Shown here piece by piece: positions 48,119-57,219 of a stretch of DNA of 64,000 nt. Numbering within the stretch: the first letter of the stretch is position 1; every line of letters begins with the position of its first letter. Source of the stretch: Bacillus sp. REN16 (GTDB lineage Bacteria; Bacillota; Bacilli; Bacillales; Bacillaceae_L); the NCBI RefSeq assembly GCF_020731355.1, contig NZ_JAJFZK010000013.1, forward strand, positions 1 to 64,000, read 5' to 3'. Below the pieces are notes generated by a model. The model was not told where the DNA came from. It saw only the letters and a list, made by a program, of their open reading frames with translations, and searched no databases. The position numbers were made by a program, and so were the translations under genes.

Positions 48119-49214
48119 TAAAAAAAATCGACCTGAATGGGTGCCGGAAAACGCCTCTGATGGTTTTACAACAGAAATTGTGAAGGGAAAAGACCCAGCT
48201 AGCGCATCTGACAGCGGTCGTAAATTTGTTAAAACGAAAGGGCGATCAACTGAAGAGTATGTAGAAGGAATCCGCAATGGCAATCGTGCCGTTCTTGCAC
48301 AAGCCATTACTCTTGTTGAAAGCAACGCAAAACGACATGAAGACCAGGCACAGGCAGTCATAAATGAAATTCTTCCACACACTGGAAATTCAATCCGAAT
48401 CGGGATTACTGGGGTCCCGGGAGCGGGTAAAAGTACGTTTATCGAAAGCTTTGGTTCGTATCTTTGCGAACAGGGGCATCGGGTTGCTGTTTTAGCTGTT
48501 GACCCAAGCAGCAGTATTACGGGCGGAAGTATACTTGGTGATAAAACACGCATGGAGACACTTGCCCGGAATAAAAATGCATTTATTCGTCCGTCTCCAT
48601 CAGGAGGGACTCTTGGTGGTGTAAATCGAAAAACAAGAGAAACGATTTTACTTTGTGAAGCAGCAGGGTTTGATGTGATTCTTGTGGAGACGATTGGTGT
48701 TGGGCAAAGCGAAGTTGTGGTTAGGAGTATGGTGGATTTTTTCCTTCTCCTCGTATTAACCGGTGCAGGGGATGAATTACAAGGTATGAAAAAAGGTGTC
48801 ATGGAGCTTGCTGATACTTTATTGATTAATAAAGCAGATGGTGAAAATCGCCAGAAGGCTAAGGTAGCACGCGGAGAGTACAATCGTATTCTGCACCTTC
48901 TTCAGCCTGCAACAAAAGGCTGGTCATCAAAGGCTTATACAGTTTCCGCACTCTATCATGAAGGAATGGAAGAAACGTGGAAAATTGTCCGGCGATTTAT
49001 GGAGACAACGAAAGAATCCGGAGTGTTTATGGAGCGCAGAAACTCACAAACAAAGGACTGGATTTATGCAATGATAAAGGATTATCTTGAAACAAGCTTT
49101 TTTACCAATCCCTCCGTTAAAGCGCAGCTTCCTTTGCTCGAAAACAAGGTTGTGCAAGGAGATTTGAATGTAACGATGGCTGTGAAGGAATTAATTCAAC
49201 TTTTTGAAGCATAA
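48111..49214 (+). CDS. meaB: Methylmalonyl-CoA mutase-associated GTPase MeaB (ArgK family)
   Basis: MeaB guards the mutase and gates delivery of adenosylcobalamin. The 367-residue G3E-type GTPase has Walker [10 protein letters not shown], the [20 protein letters not shown] switch region, [10 protein letters not shown] and the base-specificity motif NKAD. ATG 48111 overlaps the mutB stop by eight bases; ATG 48096 is an alternative five codons upstream. The mutA-mutB-meaB order is the usual one. Confidence 0.95.
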   Translation: MTDKKNRPEWVPENASDGFTTEIVKGKDPASASDSGRKFVKTKGRSTEEYVEGIRNGNRAVLAQAITLVESNAKRHEDQAQAVINEILPHTGNSIRIGITGVPGAGKSTFIESFGSYLCEQGHRVAVLAVDPSSSITGGSILGDKTRMETLARNKNAFIRPSPSGGTLGGVNRKTRETILLCEAAGFDVILVETIGVGQSEVVVRSMVDFFLLLVLTGAGDELQGMKKGVMELADTLLINKADGENRQKAKVARGEYNRILHLLQPATKGWSSKAYTVSALYHEGMEETWKIVRRFMETTKESGVFMERRNSQTKDWIYAMIKDYLETSFFTNPSVKAQLPLLENKVVQGDLNVTMAVKELIQLFEA

Positions 49215-49219
49215 AGAAA

Positions 49220-49246
49220 GAAGGAGAGATTTCGCTCTCCTTCCAT
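49220..49246 (+). terminator. Hairpin after meaB
   Basis: GAAGGAGAG pairs perfectly with CTCTCCTTC, but only CATCT follows, so termination may be inefficient. Confidence 0.6.
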
Positions 49247-49399
49247 CTAGGGAGTTTAGGGGTATGATCTAGATGTATTTATAGAATACCCGAATATGAA
49301 ATTTTTAAACGTCATTTACAGTATCTTAAATTTGAAAAACTATGTTCTAAATTGATATTATGAAACTAAGCAAGATATTTTTTTGAAGGAGTGGACAAT

Positions 49400-49837
49400 A
49401 TGGAAGTAGATTTCAATATGTTTATGAATGATATAGTGCAAACAGCTCGAAAAGAAATTTCAGAAGCTGGGTATCAAGAATTAAAAACACCTGAAGAGGT
49501 TGACGAAGCTCTTAACAAGAAAGGGACAACATTAGTGATGGTAAACTCAGTTTGTGGATGTGCAGGAGGGATTGCAAGACCAGCCGCAGCCCATTCAGTC
49601 CATTATGATAAGCGCCCAGATCAATTAGTAACCGTATTTGCCGGTCAAGATAAAGCGGCAACAGAAAAAGCAAGATCCTATTTTGAAGGTTTTCCACCAT
49701 CTTCCCCGTCATTTGCATTAATGAAAGACGGAAAGCTTGTTAGAATGATTGAGCGTCACGAAATAGAAGGACATGAACCAATGGATGTCATTAATAAATT
49801 GCAAGAATCCTTTGAAGAATATTGTGAGGAAGTATAA
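49400..49837 (+). CDS. brxB: Bacilliredoxin (BrxA/BrxB family, YqiW-like)
   Basis: Bacilliredoxins remove bacillithiol from protein cysteines. The 145-residue thioredoxin-fold protein has the CGC active site at Cys52 and Cys54 ([15 protein letters not shown]). ATG 49400 lies eight bases after AAGGAG; GTG 49391 overlaps that site. The position before artP matches yqiW in B. subtilis, which favours BrxB over BrxA. Confidence 0.92.
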   Translation: MEVDFNMFMNDIVQTARKEISEAGYQELKTPEEVDEALNKKGTTLVMVNSVCGCAGGIARPAAAHSVHYDKRPDQLVTVFAGQDKAATEKARSYFEGFPPSSPSFALMKDGKLVRMIERHEIEGHEPMDVINKLQESFEEYCEEV

Positions 49838-49861
49838 GAGGCCATTATGGCTTCTTTTTTT
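49838..49861 (+). terminator. brxB terminator
   Basis: GAGGCC pairs with GGCTTC (one G-T), followed by eight Ts. Confidence 0.82.
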
Positions 49862-50071
49862 TGCGATAAAAAGCTAATAAAATATGCATAATAAAGGAGT
49901 GTGATTTTAGATTATTGCTTTATCTCTTTATATTAGTAAAGTATTAAAATGGGGTTTTTGCAGTATCCTTTAGATTCAAACTTTTCGCTAAATGCACTTG
50001 TTTGTAGAATAAAGAATACGTTAAACGCAAATGATAGAATTATGAATCAATTATTATTTTTAAAAAACATA

Positions 50072-50099
50072 TTGTATATTTATACAGATGTGTTAAAAT
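50072..50099 (+). promoter_or_regulatory. artP promoter with palindromic operator-like sequence
   Basis: TTGTAT (50072-50077), 16 bp, TAAAAT (50094-50099) is a likely promoter. TGTATA-TT-TATACA (50073-50086) is a perfect inverted repeat over the -35. The binding protein is unknown. The rest of the 308-bp gap is AT-rich and shows only the brxB terminator. Confidence 0.45.
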
Positions 50100-50145
50100 A
50101 CAATCTATCGAATAATTATGAGAAACGACATAGGGGGAAAACATA

Positions 50146-50931
50146 ATGAAAAAGTTTTTACTAGCATCATTGATTACTATTTTATCTCTTGCAGTTCTAG
50201 CTGCTTGTGGGACAAGCGATGACAATGCAACAGGTTCTAAAGAAGGAACGGATGCTAAGAAAGTATTAACAATGGGAACATCTGCTGACTTCCCGCCATT
50301 TGAAACAATTGACGAGAAAACTGGTGAATTTATCGGATTTGACATAGAGTTAGCGAAGCAAATTGCGGATAAACTTGGATATGAGCTAAAAATTGAAAAC
50401 ATGGATTTCGGTGGTCTTATTAGTGCATTACAAGCAGAACGTCTTGATTTTATCATCTCAGGTATGTCAGCAACTGCTGAACGTAAGGAAAGTGTTGATT
50501 TTTCTACGGAATACCATAAATCAGGCGAAATGTTTGTTACATTAAAAGATTCTGATGTAAAGAAACTTGAAGATTTAGACGGTAAAAAGGTTGGCGTACA
50601 ATTAGGTTCCATTCAAGAAGAAGGAGCTAAAAAAATTAAAAAAGATACACTTAAAAATCTTGAAATTTCAGCATTAAACAAAGCTCCAGAATTAATTCAA
50701 GAATTAAAATCAGGAAGAATCGATGCTGTTTATTTAGATAAAACAGTTGCCGTTGGTTTCATTGAAGAATTAGACCTAGCTGGATTTGATGATCCAACTG
50801 AAGCTTCACCAGGCATGGCGGTTGCATTTGCAAAAGGCAGCGAGCTTACTGAAGAATTTAATAAAGTGTTAGAAGAAATGAAAACAAATGGTGAATTAGA
50901 AAAACTAGAGAAACAATGGATTGAAGAATAA
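50146..50931 (+). CDS. artP: Amino-acid ABC transporter substrate-binding lipoprotein (ArtP-like)
   Basis: The 261-residue family 3 solute-binding protein has a lipoprotein signal with lipobox LAAC (Cys21), then TMGTSADFPPFE and IGFDIELAKQIADKLG, typical of polar amino-acid binders. It is anchored outside the membrane and feeds ArtQ/ArtR. By synteny with yqiX the ligand may be arginine, but this is not readable from the sequence. Confidence 0.93.
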   Translation: MKKFLLASLITILSLAVLAACGTSDDNATGSKEGTDAKKVLTMGTSADFPPFETIDEKTGEFIGFDIELAKQIADKLGYELKIENMDFGGLISALQAERLDFIISGMSATAERKESVDFSTEYHKSGEMFVTLKDSDVKKLEDLDGKKVGVQLGSIQEEGAKKIKKDTLKNLEISALNKAPELIQELKSGRIDAVYLDKTVAVGFIEELDLAGFDDPTEASPGMAVAFAKGSELTEEFNKVLEEMKTNGELEKLEKQWIEE

Positions 50932-50967
50932 TCATCATAAATTTTTGGTAGAAATGAGGTGTAAGGC

Positions 50968-51633
50968 ATGGGTTTGGATATTGATTTTTCCCGAATCGTG
51001 CCTTCAATTCCGTTTATACTAGAAGGGATCGGCATTACAGTATCCTTTGCACTAGTATCGGCAATTTTAGGTTTAATTCTTGGGACAATTTTAGCGGTAT
51101 TTAAAATTAGCAAGGTTTCATTTTTAAAGTGGTTTGCGAATATTTATACGTCCATATTCAGAGGAACACCACTTATCCTTCAATTGGTTTTAATCTATTT
51201 TGCGGTTCCGCAGCTTTTTCAATATGATATTGATAAATTTGCGGCTGGAGTTATTGCATTCGGATTAAATTCAGGTGCTTATATTTCTGAGATCATTCGA
51301 GCAGGAATTCAGGCTGTTGATAAAGGCCAACAAGAAGCGTCGGAAGCACTTGGCATTTCGTACCGTCCGATGATGTTGGATATTATTCTGCCGCAGGCTG
51401 TGAAAAATATATTACCTGCACTTTTAAATGAATTTGTAACCTTAACGAAAGAATCAGCACTTGTAAGTACAATTGGATTATTGGATATTATGAGACGAGC
51501 TCAAGTTGTCGGATCGAATACATTCCGCTATTTTGAACCATTATTAATTGCTGGTTTAGTTTATTGGATAATTGTTACAATCCTCACATTCCTAGGAGGA
51601 AGACTTGAGAGGAGGTTGCGTCGTAGTGAGTAA
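50968..51633 (+). CDS. artQ: Amino-acid ABC transporter permease (ArtQ-like)
   Basis: The 221-residue HisMQ-family permease has about five membrane spans and the EAA loop [30 protein letters not shown] that docks the ATPase. AATGAGGTG precedes the ATG. The gene overlaps artR by eight bases. Confidence 0.95.
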   Translation: MGLDIDFSRIVPSIPFILEGIGITVSFALVSAILGLILGTILAVFKISKVSFLKWFANIYTSIFRGTPLILQLVLIYFAVPQLFQYDIDKFAAGVIAFGLNSGAYISEIIRAGIQAVDKGQQEASEALGISYRPMMLDIILPQAVKNILPALLNEFVTLTKESALVSTIGLLDIMRRAQVVGSNTFRYFEPLLIAGLVYWIIVTILTFLGGRLERRLRRSE

Positions 51634-52360
51634 TGATCATATTAAAGTAGAGGGACTTCATAAATCTTTTGGCAAGCTTCATGTGTTAAAAGGGATTACG
51701 ACCACTTTTAAACAAGGTGAGGTTGTTGCCATAATTGGGCCTTCTGGTTCAGGAAAATCTACATTTCTAAGATGTTTAAATTTACTTGAAAAACCAACTG
51801 AGGGACAAATCTGGGTTGCGGATGATGAAATCACAAATGCAAAGACGAATATTACGAAGGTACGCCAGCATATCGGCATGGTGTTTCAGCATTTTTATCT
51901 GTTTCCACATAAGACTGTACTTCAAAATCTAACGTATGCCCCAATGAAGGTAAAAGGGGTATCGAAGAGTGAGGCAGAAGCGAAGGCTCAGGAACTGTTA
52001 AAACAGGTTGGTTTATCGGAAAAGGCCAATGAATATCCAAATCGTCTATCTGGAGGTCAAAAGCAAAGGGTTGCGATTGCAAGAGCATTGGCAATGGAAC
52101 CTGAAATTATGCTGTTTGATGAGCCAACTTCTGCACTAGACCCTGAGATGGTTAAAGAGGTTCTTAGTGTTATGAAGGGATTAGCTGATACAGGGATGAC
52201 GATGCTCATTGTAACCCATGAAATGGGGTTTGCTCGTGAAGTAGCAGACAAAGTGCTCTTTATGGATGATGGAGTAATTGTTGAACAAACAACACCTGAT
52301 GAGTTTTTCACGAATCCAAATTCCCAACGTGCTAAGGATTTCCTAGAGAAGGTCCTTTAA
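51626..52360 (+). CDS. artR: Amino-acid ABC transporter ATP-binding protein (ArtR-like)
   Basis: The 244-residue ATPase has Walker [11 protein letters not shown]-loop [13 protein letters not shown], signature LSGGQKQR, Walker [16 protein letters not shown] and the H-loop [11 protein letters not shown] 51626 is ten bases from GGAGG and overlaps the end of artQ; an earlier in-frame codon at 51605 is inside artQ upstream of that site. Confidence 0.96.
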   Translation: MSNDHIKVEGLHKSFGKLHVLKGITTTFKQGEVVAIIGPSGSGKSTFLRCLNLLEKPTEGQIWVADDEITNAKTNITKVRQHIGMVFQHFYLFPHKTVLQNLTYAPMKVKGVSKSEAEAKAQELLKQVGLSEKANEYPNRLSGGQKQRVAIARALAMEPEIMLFDEPTSALDPEMVKEVLSVMKGLADTGMTMLIVTHEMGFAREVADKVLFMDDGVIVEQTTPDEFFTNPNSQRAKDFLEKVL

Positions 52361-52391
52361 AAGAATGATCACTGTGATCATTCTTTTTTTC
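52359..52391 (+). terminator. artPQR terminator
   Basis: AAAAGAATGATCAC pairs with GTGATCATTCTTTT, followed by more Ts. Confidence 0.92.
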
Positions 52392-52459
52392 GTTAATTTA
52401 GCCATACTAAGATTTGTAATGGTGTTTTAGTTTCTCTAAAAAAATCGTAGGAGCCGATT

Positions 52460-53413
52460 ATGTTTAAAATAGGTTATCGAACTTTAAAAACTGCAATAGG
52501 TACAACTATTTCCATATCTATCGCAAAGCTAATCGGACTAGATAGTTTTGCATCTGCTGGAATCCTAACAATTTTATGTATTAAGGTAACCAGAAAAAAA
52601 TCGCTTGAGAGTTCTTGGGAGCGATTTGTTGCGTGTGTTCTGGGAATCATATTTTCGTTTGTATTTTTCGAAGGAATAGGGTATCATCCCTTAACCATCG
52701 GCTTGTTACTCCTGTTTTTTATCCCTACTGTGGTTGCGGTACGAGCGAAAGATGGGATTGTAACAAGTTCCGTCATTATTTTACATATATTTTCAGCTGG
52801 GAATGTAACTTTAGATTTGATTGTGAATGAACTTGGGTTAATTATTATTGGAATTGGTGTTGCGCTACTCGTTAATCTATATATGCCGAGTGTTGACAAT
52901 CAACTTAGGGTGTACCAACAAGAAATAGAAACTCTTTTTGGAAATATATTAAATGAAATGGTTCACTATCTGCGAACAGGTGAAAGTATTTGGGATGGTC
53001 AGGAGATAACGGCTATTGAAGATTTATTAAAGAAAGCGAAAAGAATTGCATATAGAGATGTTGAAAATAACCTAATGCGAGATGAAAACTTATATTATAC
53101 GTATTTTGATATGAGAGAAAAGCAATTTGAGATTCTACAAAGGATGTTACCTACTATAACTTCAATTACCCAGTCGGTTGAACAGAGGGACATGGTTGCT
53201 GACTTTATTATGGAGGTCAGCCAATCCATCCATCCGGGTAACACTGCAGTTATATTTTTGAAGAAACTTGAAGCAATGCGCAAAGCGTTTAGAGAAATGC
53301 CATTGCCAAAAACTCGAGAGGAATTTGAAACAAGAGCTGCTCTTCTTCAATTTATTAAAGAAATGGAAGAATATCTAATCATAAAAAGACTATTCAAAGG
53401 GCTTCCGACATAA
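52460..53413 (+). CDS. yqjA: Aromatic acid exporter family membrane protein (YqjA-like)
   Basis: The 317-residue protein has four to six N-terminal membrane segments (about 10-145) and a helical C-terminal cytoplasmic domain (about 150-317), the ArAE/DUF939 layout. The substrate is unknown. It follows artR, as yqjA follows yqiXYZ in B. subtilis. TAGGAG precedes the ATG. Confidence 0.88.
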   Translation: MFKIGYRTLKTAIGTTISISIAKLIGLDSFASAGILTILCIKVTRKKSLESSWERFVACVLGIIFSFVFFEGIGYHPLTIGLLLLFFIPTVVAVRAKDGIVTSSVIILHIFSAGNVTLDLIVNELGLIIIGIGVALLVNLYMPSVDNQLRVYQQEIETLFGNILNEMVHYLRTGESIWDGQEITAIEDLLKKAKRIAYRDVENNLMRDENLYYTYFDMREKQFEILQRMLPTITSITQSVEQRDMVADFIMEVSQSIHPGNTAVIFLKKLEAMRKAFREMPLPKTREEFETRAALLQFIKEMEEYLIIKRLFKGLPT

Positions 53414-53423
53414 TGAAAGGGTA

Positions 53424-53450
53424 AAGGTGACCAACTAGGTCACCTTGTCT
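53424..53450. terminator. Terminator between yqjA and prli42
   Basis: AAGGTGACC pairs perfectly with GGTCACCTT around AACTA. It lies between converging genes and may serve both, though T runs are short. Confidence 0.75.
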
Positions 53451-53467
53451 TACATTATAGGTTTGAA

Positions 53468-53560
53468 TTAAAACCACATACCTACTCCTGCTAACAGAGT
53501 CGTAATTACCATTACACCAATCATTAAATATACAACAATTTTTTGAGTTTTACGGGACAT
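53468..53560 (-). CDS. prli42: Prli42-like stressosome-associated miniprotein
   Basis: This 30-residue ORF reads MSRKTQKIVVYLMIGVMV then ITTLLAGVGMWF: a short basic head followed by one membrane helix. This is the length and pattern of Prli42, the Listeria membrane miniprotein that tethers the stressosome and is conserved in Bacillaceae. AGGAGTAGGTGAC stands just before the ATG on the minus strand. It is too short for routine gene finders. The identification rests on remembered family pattern, not a search. Confidence 0.85.
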   Translation of the reverse strand: MSRKTQKIVVYLMIGVMVITTLLAGVGMWF

Positions 53561-53720
53561 GTCACCTACTCCTTTCTGCTTGCTTCTTTATTATATTTTA
53601 CCGTGAAACCCGAAGTTGGACAACTATCTAGTAAAAATCATTAAAACTGAAAATAAACAATTTTTGATGAGCTTATGCTAAAATAGTCTTAGTACACCTA
53701 GAAAGCGTATACAATTTTTG

Positions 53721-53734
53721 AGCGAGCGCTCGCT
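53721..53734. promoter_or_regulatory. Perfect palindrome, probable TetR-type operator
   Basis: AGCGAGCGCTCGCT is a 14-bp perfect palindrome 15 bp before the epimerase start. It is far GC-richer than its surroundings and resembles operators of TetR-family fatty-acid and acyl-CoA regulators. A TAAAAT -10-like hexamer lies about 40 bp upstream. Confidence 0.6.
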
Positions 53735-53748
53735 TGAGGAGTGAAAGC

Positions 53749-54168
53749 ATGATTAAAAAAATTGACCACATTGGAATAGCTGTTTCATCAATTGAAACTT
53801 CCCTTCCTTTTTACACGAACGTTCTAAACCTCCAGGTAGAAGGAATTGAAGAAGTAGAATCAGAGAAAGTAAGAGTTGCCTTTATCAAAATCGGAGAATC
53901 GAAGCTGGAGCTATTGGAGCCATTATCACCAGAAAGTCCAATTGCTAAATTTATAGAAAAACGCGGTGAGGGAATACATCATATCGCATTGGGTGTAACA
54001 TCCATCGAAGAGCGTATTCAAGAAATAAAGGAACATGGCATTCGAATGCTTGCTATGGAGCCAAAGCTTGGGGCAGGCGGTGCAAAGATTGCCTTCATGC
54101 ACCCAAAGTCTACAGGTAATATCCTATATGAGCTTTGTGAGAAACCTATCAAGGGGGATACAAAATAA
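53749..54168 (+). CDS. mce: Methylmalonyl-CoA epimerase-like VOC protein
   Basis: The 139-residue glyoxalase-fold protein starts KKIDHIGIAVSSIE (metal His near 7) and has ESKLELLEPLSPESPIAKFIEKRGEGIHHIALGV (Glu and second His), typical of methylmalonyl-CoA epimerases. It should interconvert (S)- and (R)-methylmalonyl-CoA, linking the downstream carboxyltransferase with MutAB. ATG 53749 has GAGGAG seven bases upstream. The stop overlaps yqjD by one base. Confidence 0.92.
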   Translation: MIKKIDHIGIAVSSIETSLPFYTNVLNLQVEGIEEVESEKVRVAFIKIGESKLELLEPLSPESPIAKFIEKRGEGIHHIALGVTSIEERIQEIKEHGIRMLAMEPKLGAGGAKIAFMHPKSTGNILYELCEKPIKGDTK

Positions 54169-55718
54169 TGGTAGATATCTATGAGAAAATTGACGAACTC
54201 TATGATCGTCGTCGTGAGGTAGAATTAGGCGGCGGAGACGAAAAGATTGATAAACAGCATGAAAAAGGAAAATTAACCGCTAGAGAGCGGATTGATTTAT
54301 TACTTGATAAGGGAACCTTTGTGGAATTGAATCCATTTATCGAGCATCGTAGTATTGATTTTGGACTAGCCGATAAAAAAGGGCCTGGCGATGGTGTCGT
54401 TACTGGCTATGGAAAAATTAACGGAAGACCGGTTTATTTGTTTTCTCAGGATTTTACTGTATTTGGTGGAGCACTTGGGGAAATGCATGCGAAAAAAATT
54501 GCAAATGTCATGGACCTGGCTGCTAAAAATGGTGCACCCTTTATTGGCTTAAATGATTCAGGTGGTGCAAGAATTCAAGAGGGTGTCGTCTCCCTTGACG
54601 GCTATGGTCACATTTTTTATCGAAATGCGATTTATTCGGGAGTCATTCCGCAAATCTCTGTCATTATGGGACCATGCGCGGGCGGGGCCGTGTATTCTCC
54701 AGCGATTACCGATTTTGTCTTTATGGTGGAAAAGACGTCACAGATGTTTATAACTGGGCCGAAAGTCATTGAAACCGTTACAGGTGAAAAAATAAGCTCA
54801 GAGGATTTAGGTGGAGCAAGCGTACATAATTCAATCAGCGGGAACGCACATTTTTCAGGAGAAACCGAAGAGGATGTTTTGCAGCAGGTAAGGGCTTTAG
54901 TGAGCTATCTCCCTCAAAATAATGAAGAAAAATCACCCATTCTACCTGTACAAGAAGATGACGATTATCGGCCCGATTTGACAGATGTGATCCCATTTGA
55001 TGCAGTCAGACCCTATGATGTTCGCAAAGTAATTGAACAAGTAGTTGACGAAAATTCATTCATGGAAGTTCACAAAGATTTTGCGAAAAACATCGTTGTT
55101 GGGTTTGCAAGAATAAAAGGTGAAGTTGTCGGTTTAGTATGTAATCAGCCGAAATATATGGCCGGAGGGCTTGATATTGATTCATCTGATAAAGCTTCAA
55201 GATTTATTCGTTTTTGTGATTCCTTTAATATTCCGCTGATCACATTTGAGGATGTAACAGGCTTCTTCCCCGGGGTAAAACAGGAGCATGGCGGAATTAT
55301 AAGACATGGAGCAAAGATTTTATTTGCGTATTCAGAAGCCACAGTGCCTAAGCTAACAGTCATTCTAAGAAAGGCATATGGCGGGGCATATGTAGCTTTA
55401 AATAGTAAATCAATTGGAGCTGATTTAGTTTATGCATGGCCAAATGCCGAAATTGCGGTAATGGGTCCACAAGGAGCTGCCAATATCATTTTTGCTCGTG
55501 AAATTAATGAAAGTGATGACCCGGAAAAAACGCGCGCAGCTAAGATTGAGGAATACCGTGAAAAGTTTGCTAATCCATATGTTGCAGCGAGTCAAGGAAT
55601 GGTAGATGATGTCATCGATCCTCGCGAAACGCGGATAAAAATTATTCAGGCTTTAGAAATGCTTCGAAATAAAAAAGAATCCCGTCCAAAGAAAAAGCAT
55701 GGAAATATTCCATTATAG
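54168..55718 (+). CDS. yqjD: Acyl-CoA carboxylase carboxyltransferase beta subunit (propionyl/methylmalonyl type, YqjD-like)
   Basis: The 516-residue crotonase-fold carboxyltransferase shows the acyl-CoA site GGALGEMHAKKI...NDSGGARIQEGV and the biotin-site half GFFPGVKQEHGGIIRHGAK...LRKAYGGAYVALNSK. It moves carboxyl between biotin and propionyl-CoA. No biotin carboxylase or carrier partner is adjacent, so the partner must come from elsewhere, or the enzyme may act as a decarboxylase or transcarboxylase subunit. Translation is coupled to the epimerase gene. Confidence 0.92.
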   Translation: MVDIYEKIDELYDRRREVELGGGDEKIDKQHEKGKLTARERIDLLLDKGTFVELNPFIEHRSIDFGLADKKGPGDGVVTGYGKINGRPVYLFSQDFTVFGGALGEMHAKKIANVMDLAAKNGAPFIGLNDSGGARIQEGVVSLDGYGHIFYRNAIYSGVIPQISVIMGPCAGGAVYSPAITDFVFMVEKTSQMFITGPKVIETVTGEKISSEDLGGASVHNSISGNAHFSGETEEDVLQQVRALVSYLPQNNEEKSPILPVQEDDDYRPDLTDVIPFDAVRPYDVRKVIEQVVDENSFMEVHKDFAKNIVVGFARIKGEVVGLVCNQPKYMAGGLDIDSSDKASRFIRFCDSFNIPLITFEDVTGFFPGVKQEHGGIIRHGAKILFAYSEATVPKLTVILRKAYGGAYVALNSKSIGADLVYAWPNAEIAVMGPQGAANIIFAREINESDDPEKTRAAKIEEYREKFANPYVAASQGMVDDVIDPRETRIKIIQALEMLRNKKESRPKKKHGNIPL

Positions 55719-55794
55719 GGCGGAGTATTTGATTTTTGATGATATTGTGATAGTCTAATTTCATTAGACCTATTCATCTTGGAGGTACATAGTT

Positions 55795-56913
55795 ATGATA
55801 AATCAAGAAAGACTTGTTAATGAATTTTTAGAGTTAGTACAAGTGGACTCTGAAACAAGATTCGAAACTGAAATTGCAAAAGTGTTAAAAGAAAAATTCA
55901 CTGCATTAGGTGTACATGTGATCGAGGATGACACAACCGGTCAAACTGGACATGGGGCAGGGAATTTAATTTGTACGCTTGAAGGAAAAAAGAATGATGT
56001 AGATACCATTTATTTTACATCCCATATGGATACAGTTGTTCCAGGTAAGGGGATTAAGCCGTCCATAAAGGATGGTTATATTGTCTCAGACGGTACAACC
56101 ATTTTGGGAGCAGATGATAAAGCAGGATTAGCTGCAATGTTCGAAGCGATTCGTGTTATAAAAGAAAATCAAATTCCGCATGGTAAAATAGAATTTATTA
56201 TTACAGCCGGTGAAGAATCCGGTCTTATGGGGGCAAAAGCTCTAGACCCTTCTATGATTACTGCGAAATACGGCTATGCGCTTGATAGTGATGGCAAGGT
56301 TGGCAACATTATTGTTGCTGCACCAACACAAGCGAAAGTGAAGGCAACTATCATTGGAAAAACAGCACATGCCGGTGTTGCCCCTGAAAAAGGTGTTTCA
56401 GCGATTACAATGGCTGCAAAATCAATTTCCAGAATGCCTTTAGGTCGAATTGATGAAGAAACAACTGCTAATATCGGTCGCTTTGAAGGTGGAACACAAA
56501 CGAATATCGTTTGCGACCATGTTGAAATTTTAGCAGAAGCCCGTTCATTAATTACAGAAAAAATGGAAAGCCAAGTTCAAAAGATGAAGGAAGCTTTCGA
56601 ATCTGTAGCAGCTGAAATGGGCGGTCGTGCAGATGTCGAGACAACGGTCATGTATCCAGGATTTAAGTTTGCAGATGGCGACCATGTTGTTGAGGTTGCA
56701 AAACGAGCAGTTGCGCGAATTGGACGTCAAAGTGAACTGCAACAAAGCGGTGGTGGCAGTGATGCAAACGTCATCGCGGGTCATGGTATTCCAACCGTAA
56801 ATCTAGCTGTTGGTTACGAAGAAATCCATACAACAAATGAAAAAATGCCGATTGAAGAACTTGTTAAAACGGCGGAACTCATTGTTGCGATTGTCGAAGA
56901 GGTTGCGAAATAA
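55795..56913 (+). CDS. yqjE: M20 family peptidase, tripeptidase/PepT-like (YqjE-like)
   Basis: The 372-residue metallopeptidase shows YFTSHMDTVVPG (zinc His), GADDKAGLAAM (bridging Asp), AGEESGLMGAKAL (catalytic Glu), ALDSDG and a closing metal His in EEIHTTNE, with a dimerisation domain at about 180-290. It should act on small peptides in the cytoplasm. TTGGAGG precedes the ATG. It follows yqjD as in B. subtilis. Confidence 0.93.
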   Translation: MINQERLVNEFLELVQVDSETRFETEIAKVLKEKFTALGVHVIEDDTTGQTGHGAGNLICTLEGKKNDVDTIYFTSHMDTVVPGKGIKPSIKDGYIVSDGTTILGADDKAGLAAMFEAIRVIKENQIPHGKIEFIITAGEESGLMGAKALDPSMITAKYGYALDSDGKVGNIIVAAPTQAKVKATIIGKTAHAGVAPEKGVSAITMAAKSISRMPLGRIDEETTANIGRFEGGTQTNIVCDHVEILAEARSLITEKMESQVQKMKEAFESVAAEMGGRADVETTVMYPGFKFADGDHVVEVAKRAVARIGRQSELQQSGGGSDANVIAGHGIPTVNLAVGYEEIHTTNEKMPIEELVKTAELIVAIVEEVAK

Positions 56914-56917
56914 GAAC

Positions 56918-57100
56918 AAAAGCGCAGCGCCTTGAAGTTGAACGTCAACTAAAACCTGCCACGTCCTGTGGCAAACGTAGACGTCAGCACATCATGTGCA
57001 AGTCCGACAAGCATAAGACGAGACGGCTAGAAGGTTGCCCTTTGACCTTCTTGACGGATTGGCTTATGACCTCGAGGGGCTAGGCGCTGAAGCTGGATGT
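56918..57100 (+). repeat. Family A dispersed repeat after yqjE (long copy)
   Basis: The copy runs from AAAAGCGCAGCGCC to GGCGCTGAAGCTGGATG. It holds GCCACGTCCTGTGGC (56958-56972), GCACATCATGTGC and CCTCGAGGGGCTAGGCGC, like the copy at 37697. It lies between the yqjE stop and its terminator, so it would be transcribed with yqjE. Confidence 0.87.
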
Positions 57101-57112
57101 TGAATTTTAAGT

Positions 57113-57147
57113 GGAATTCCGTTTAATAAGGGAGTTCCTCTTTTTTT
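57113..57147 (+). terminator. Terminator downstream of yqjE and its repeat
   Basis: GGAATTCC pairs with GGAGTTCC (one G-T) around ten bases, followed by a T run. Confidence 0.75.
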
Positions 57148-57219
57148 GTTTCTTTTCCAAATCGGGTAAAGTATGATAGAAAGAGAAGATTTTTGTTATT
57201 TTGGTAGAGGTGAAGTCAG

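Noticed and set aside
49949-50146. 65-residue ORF upstream of artP
   Set aside because: It covers the artP promoter region, lacks a ribosome-binding site and has low-complexity composition.
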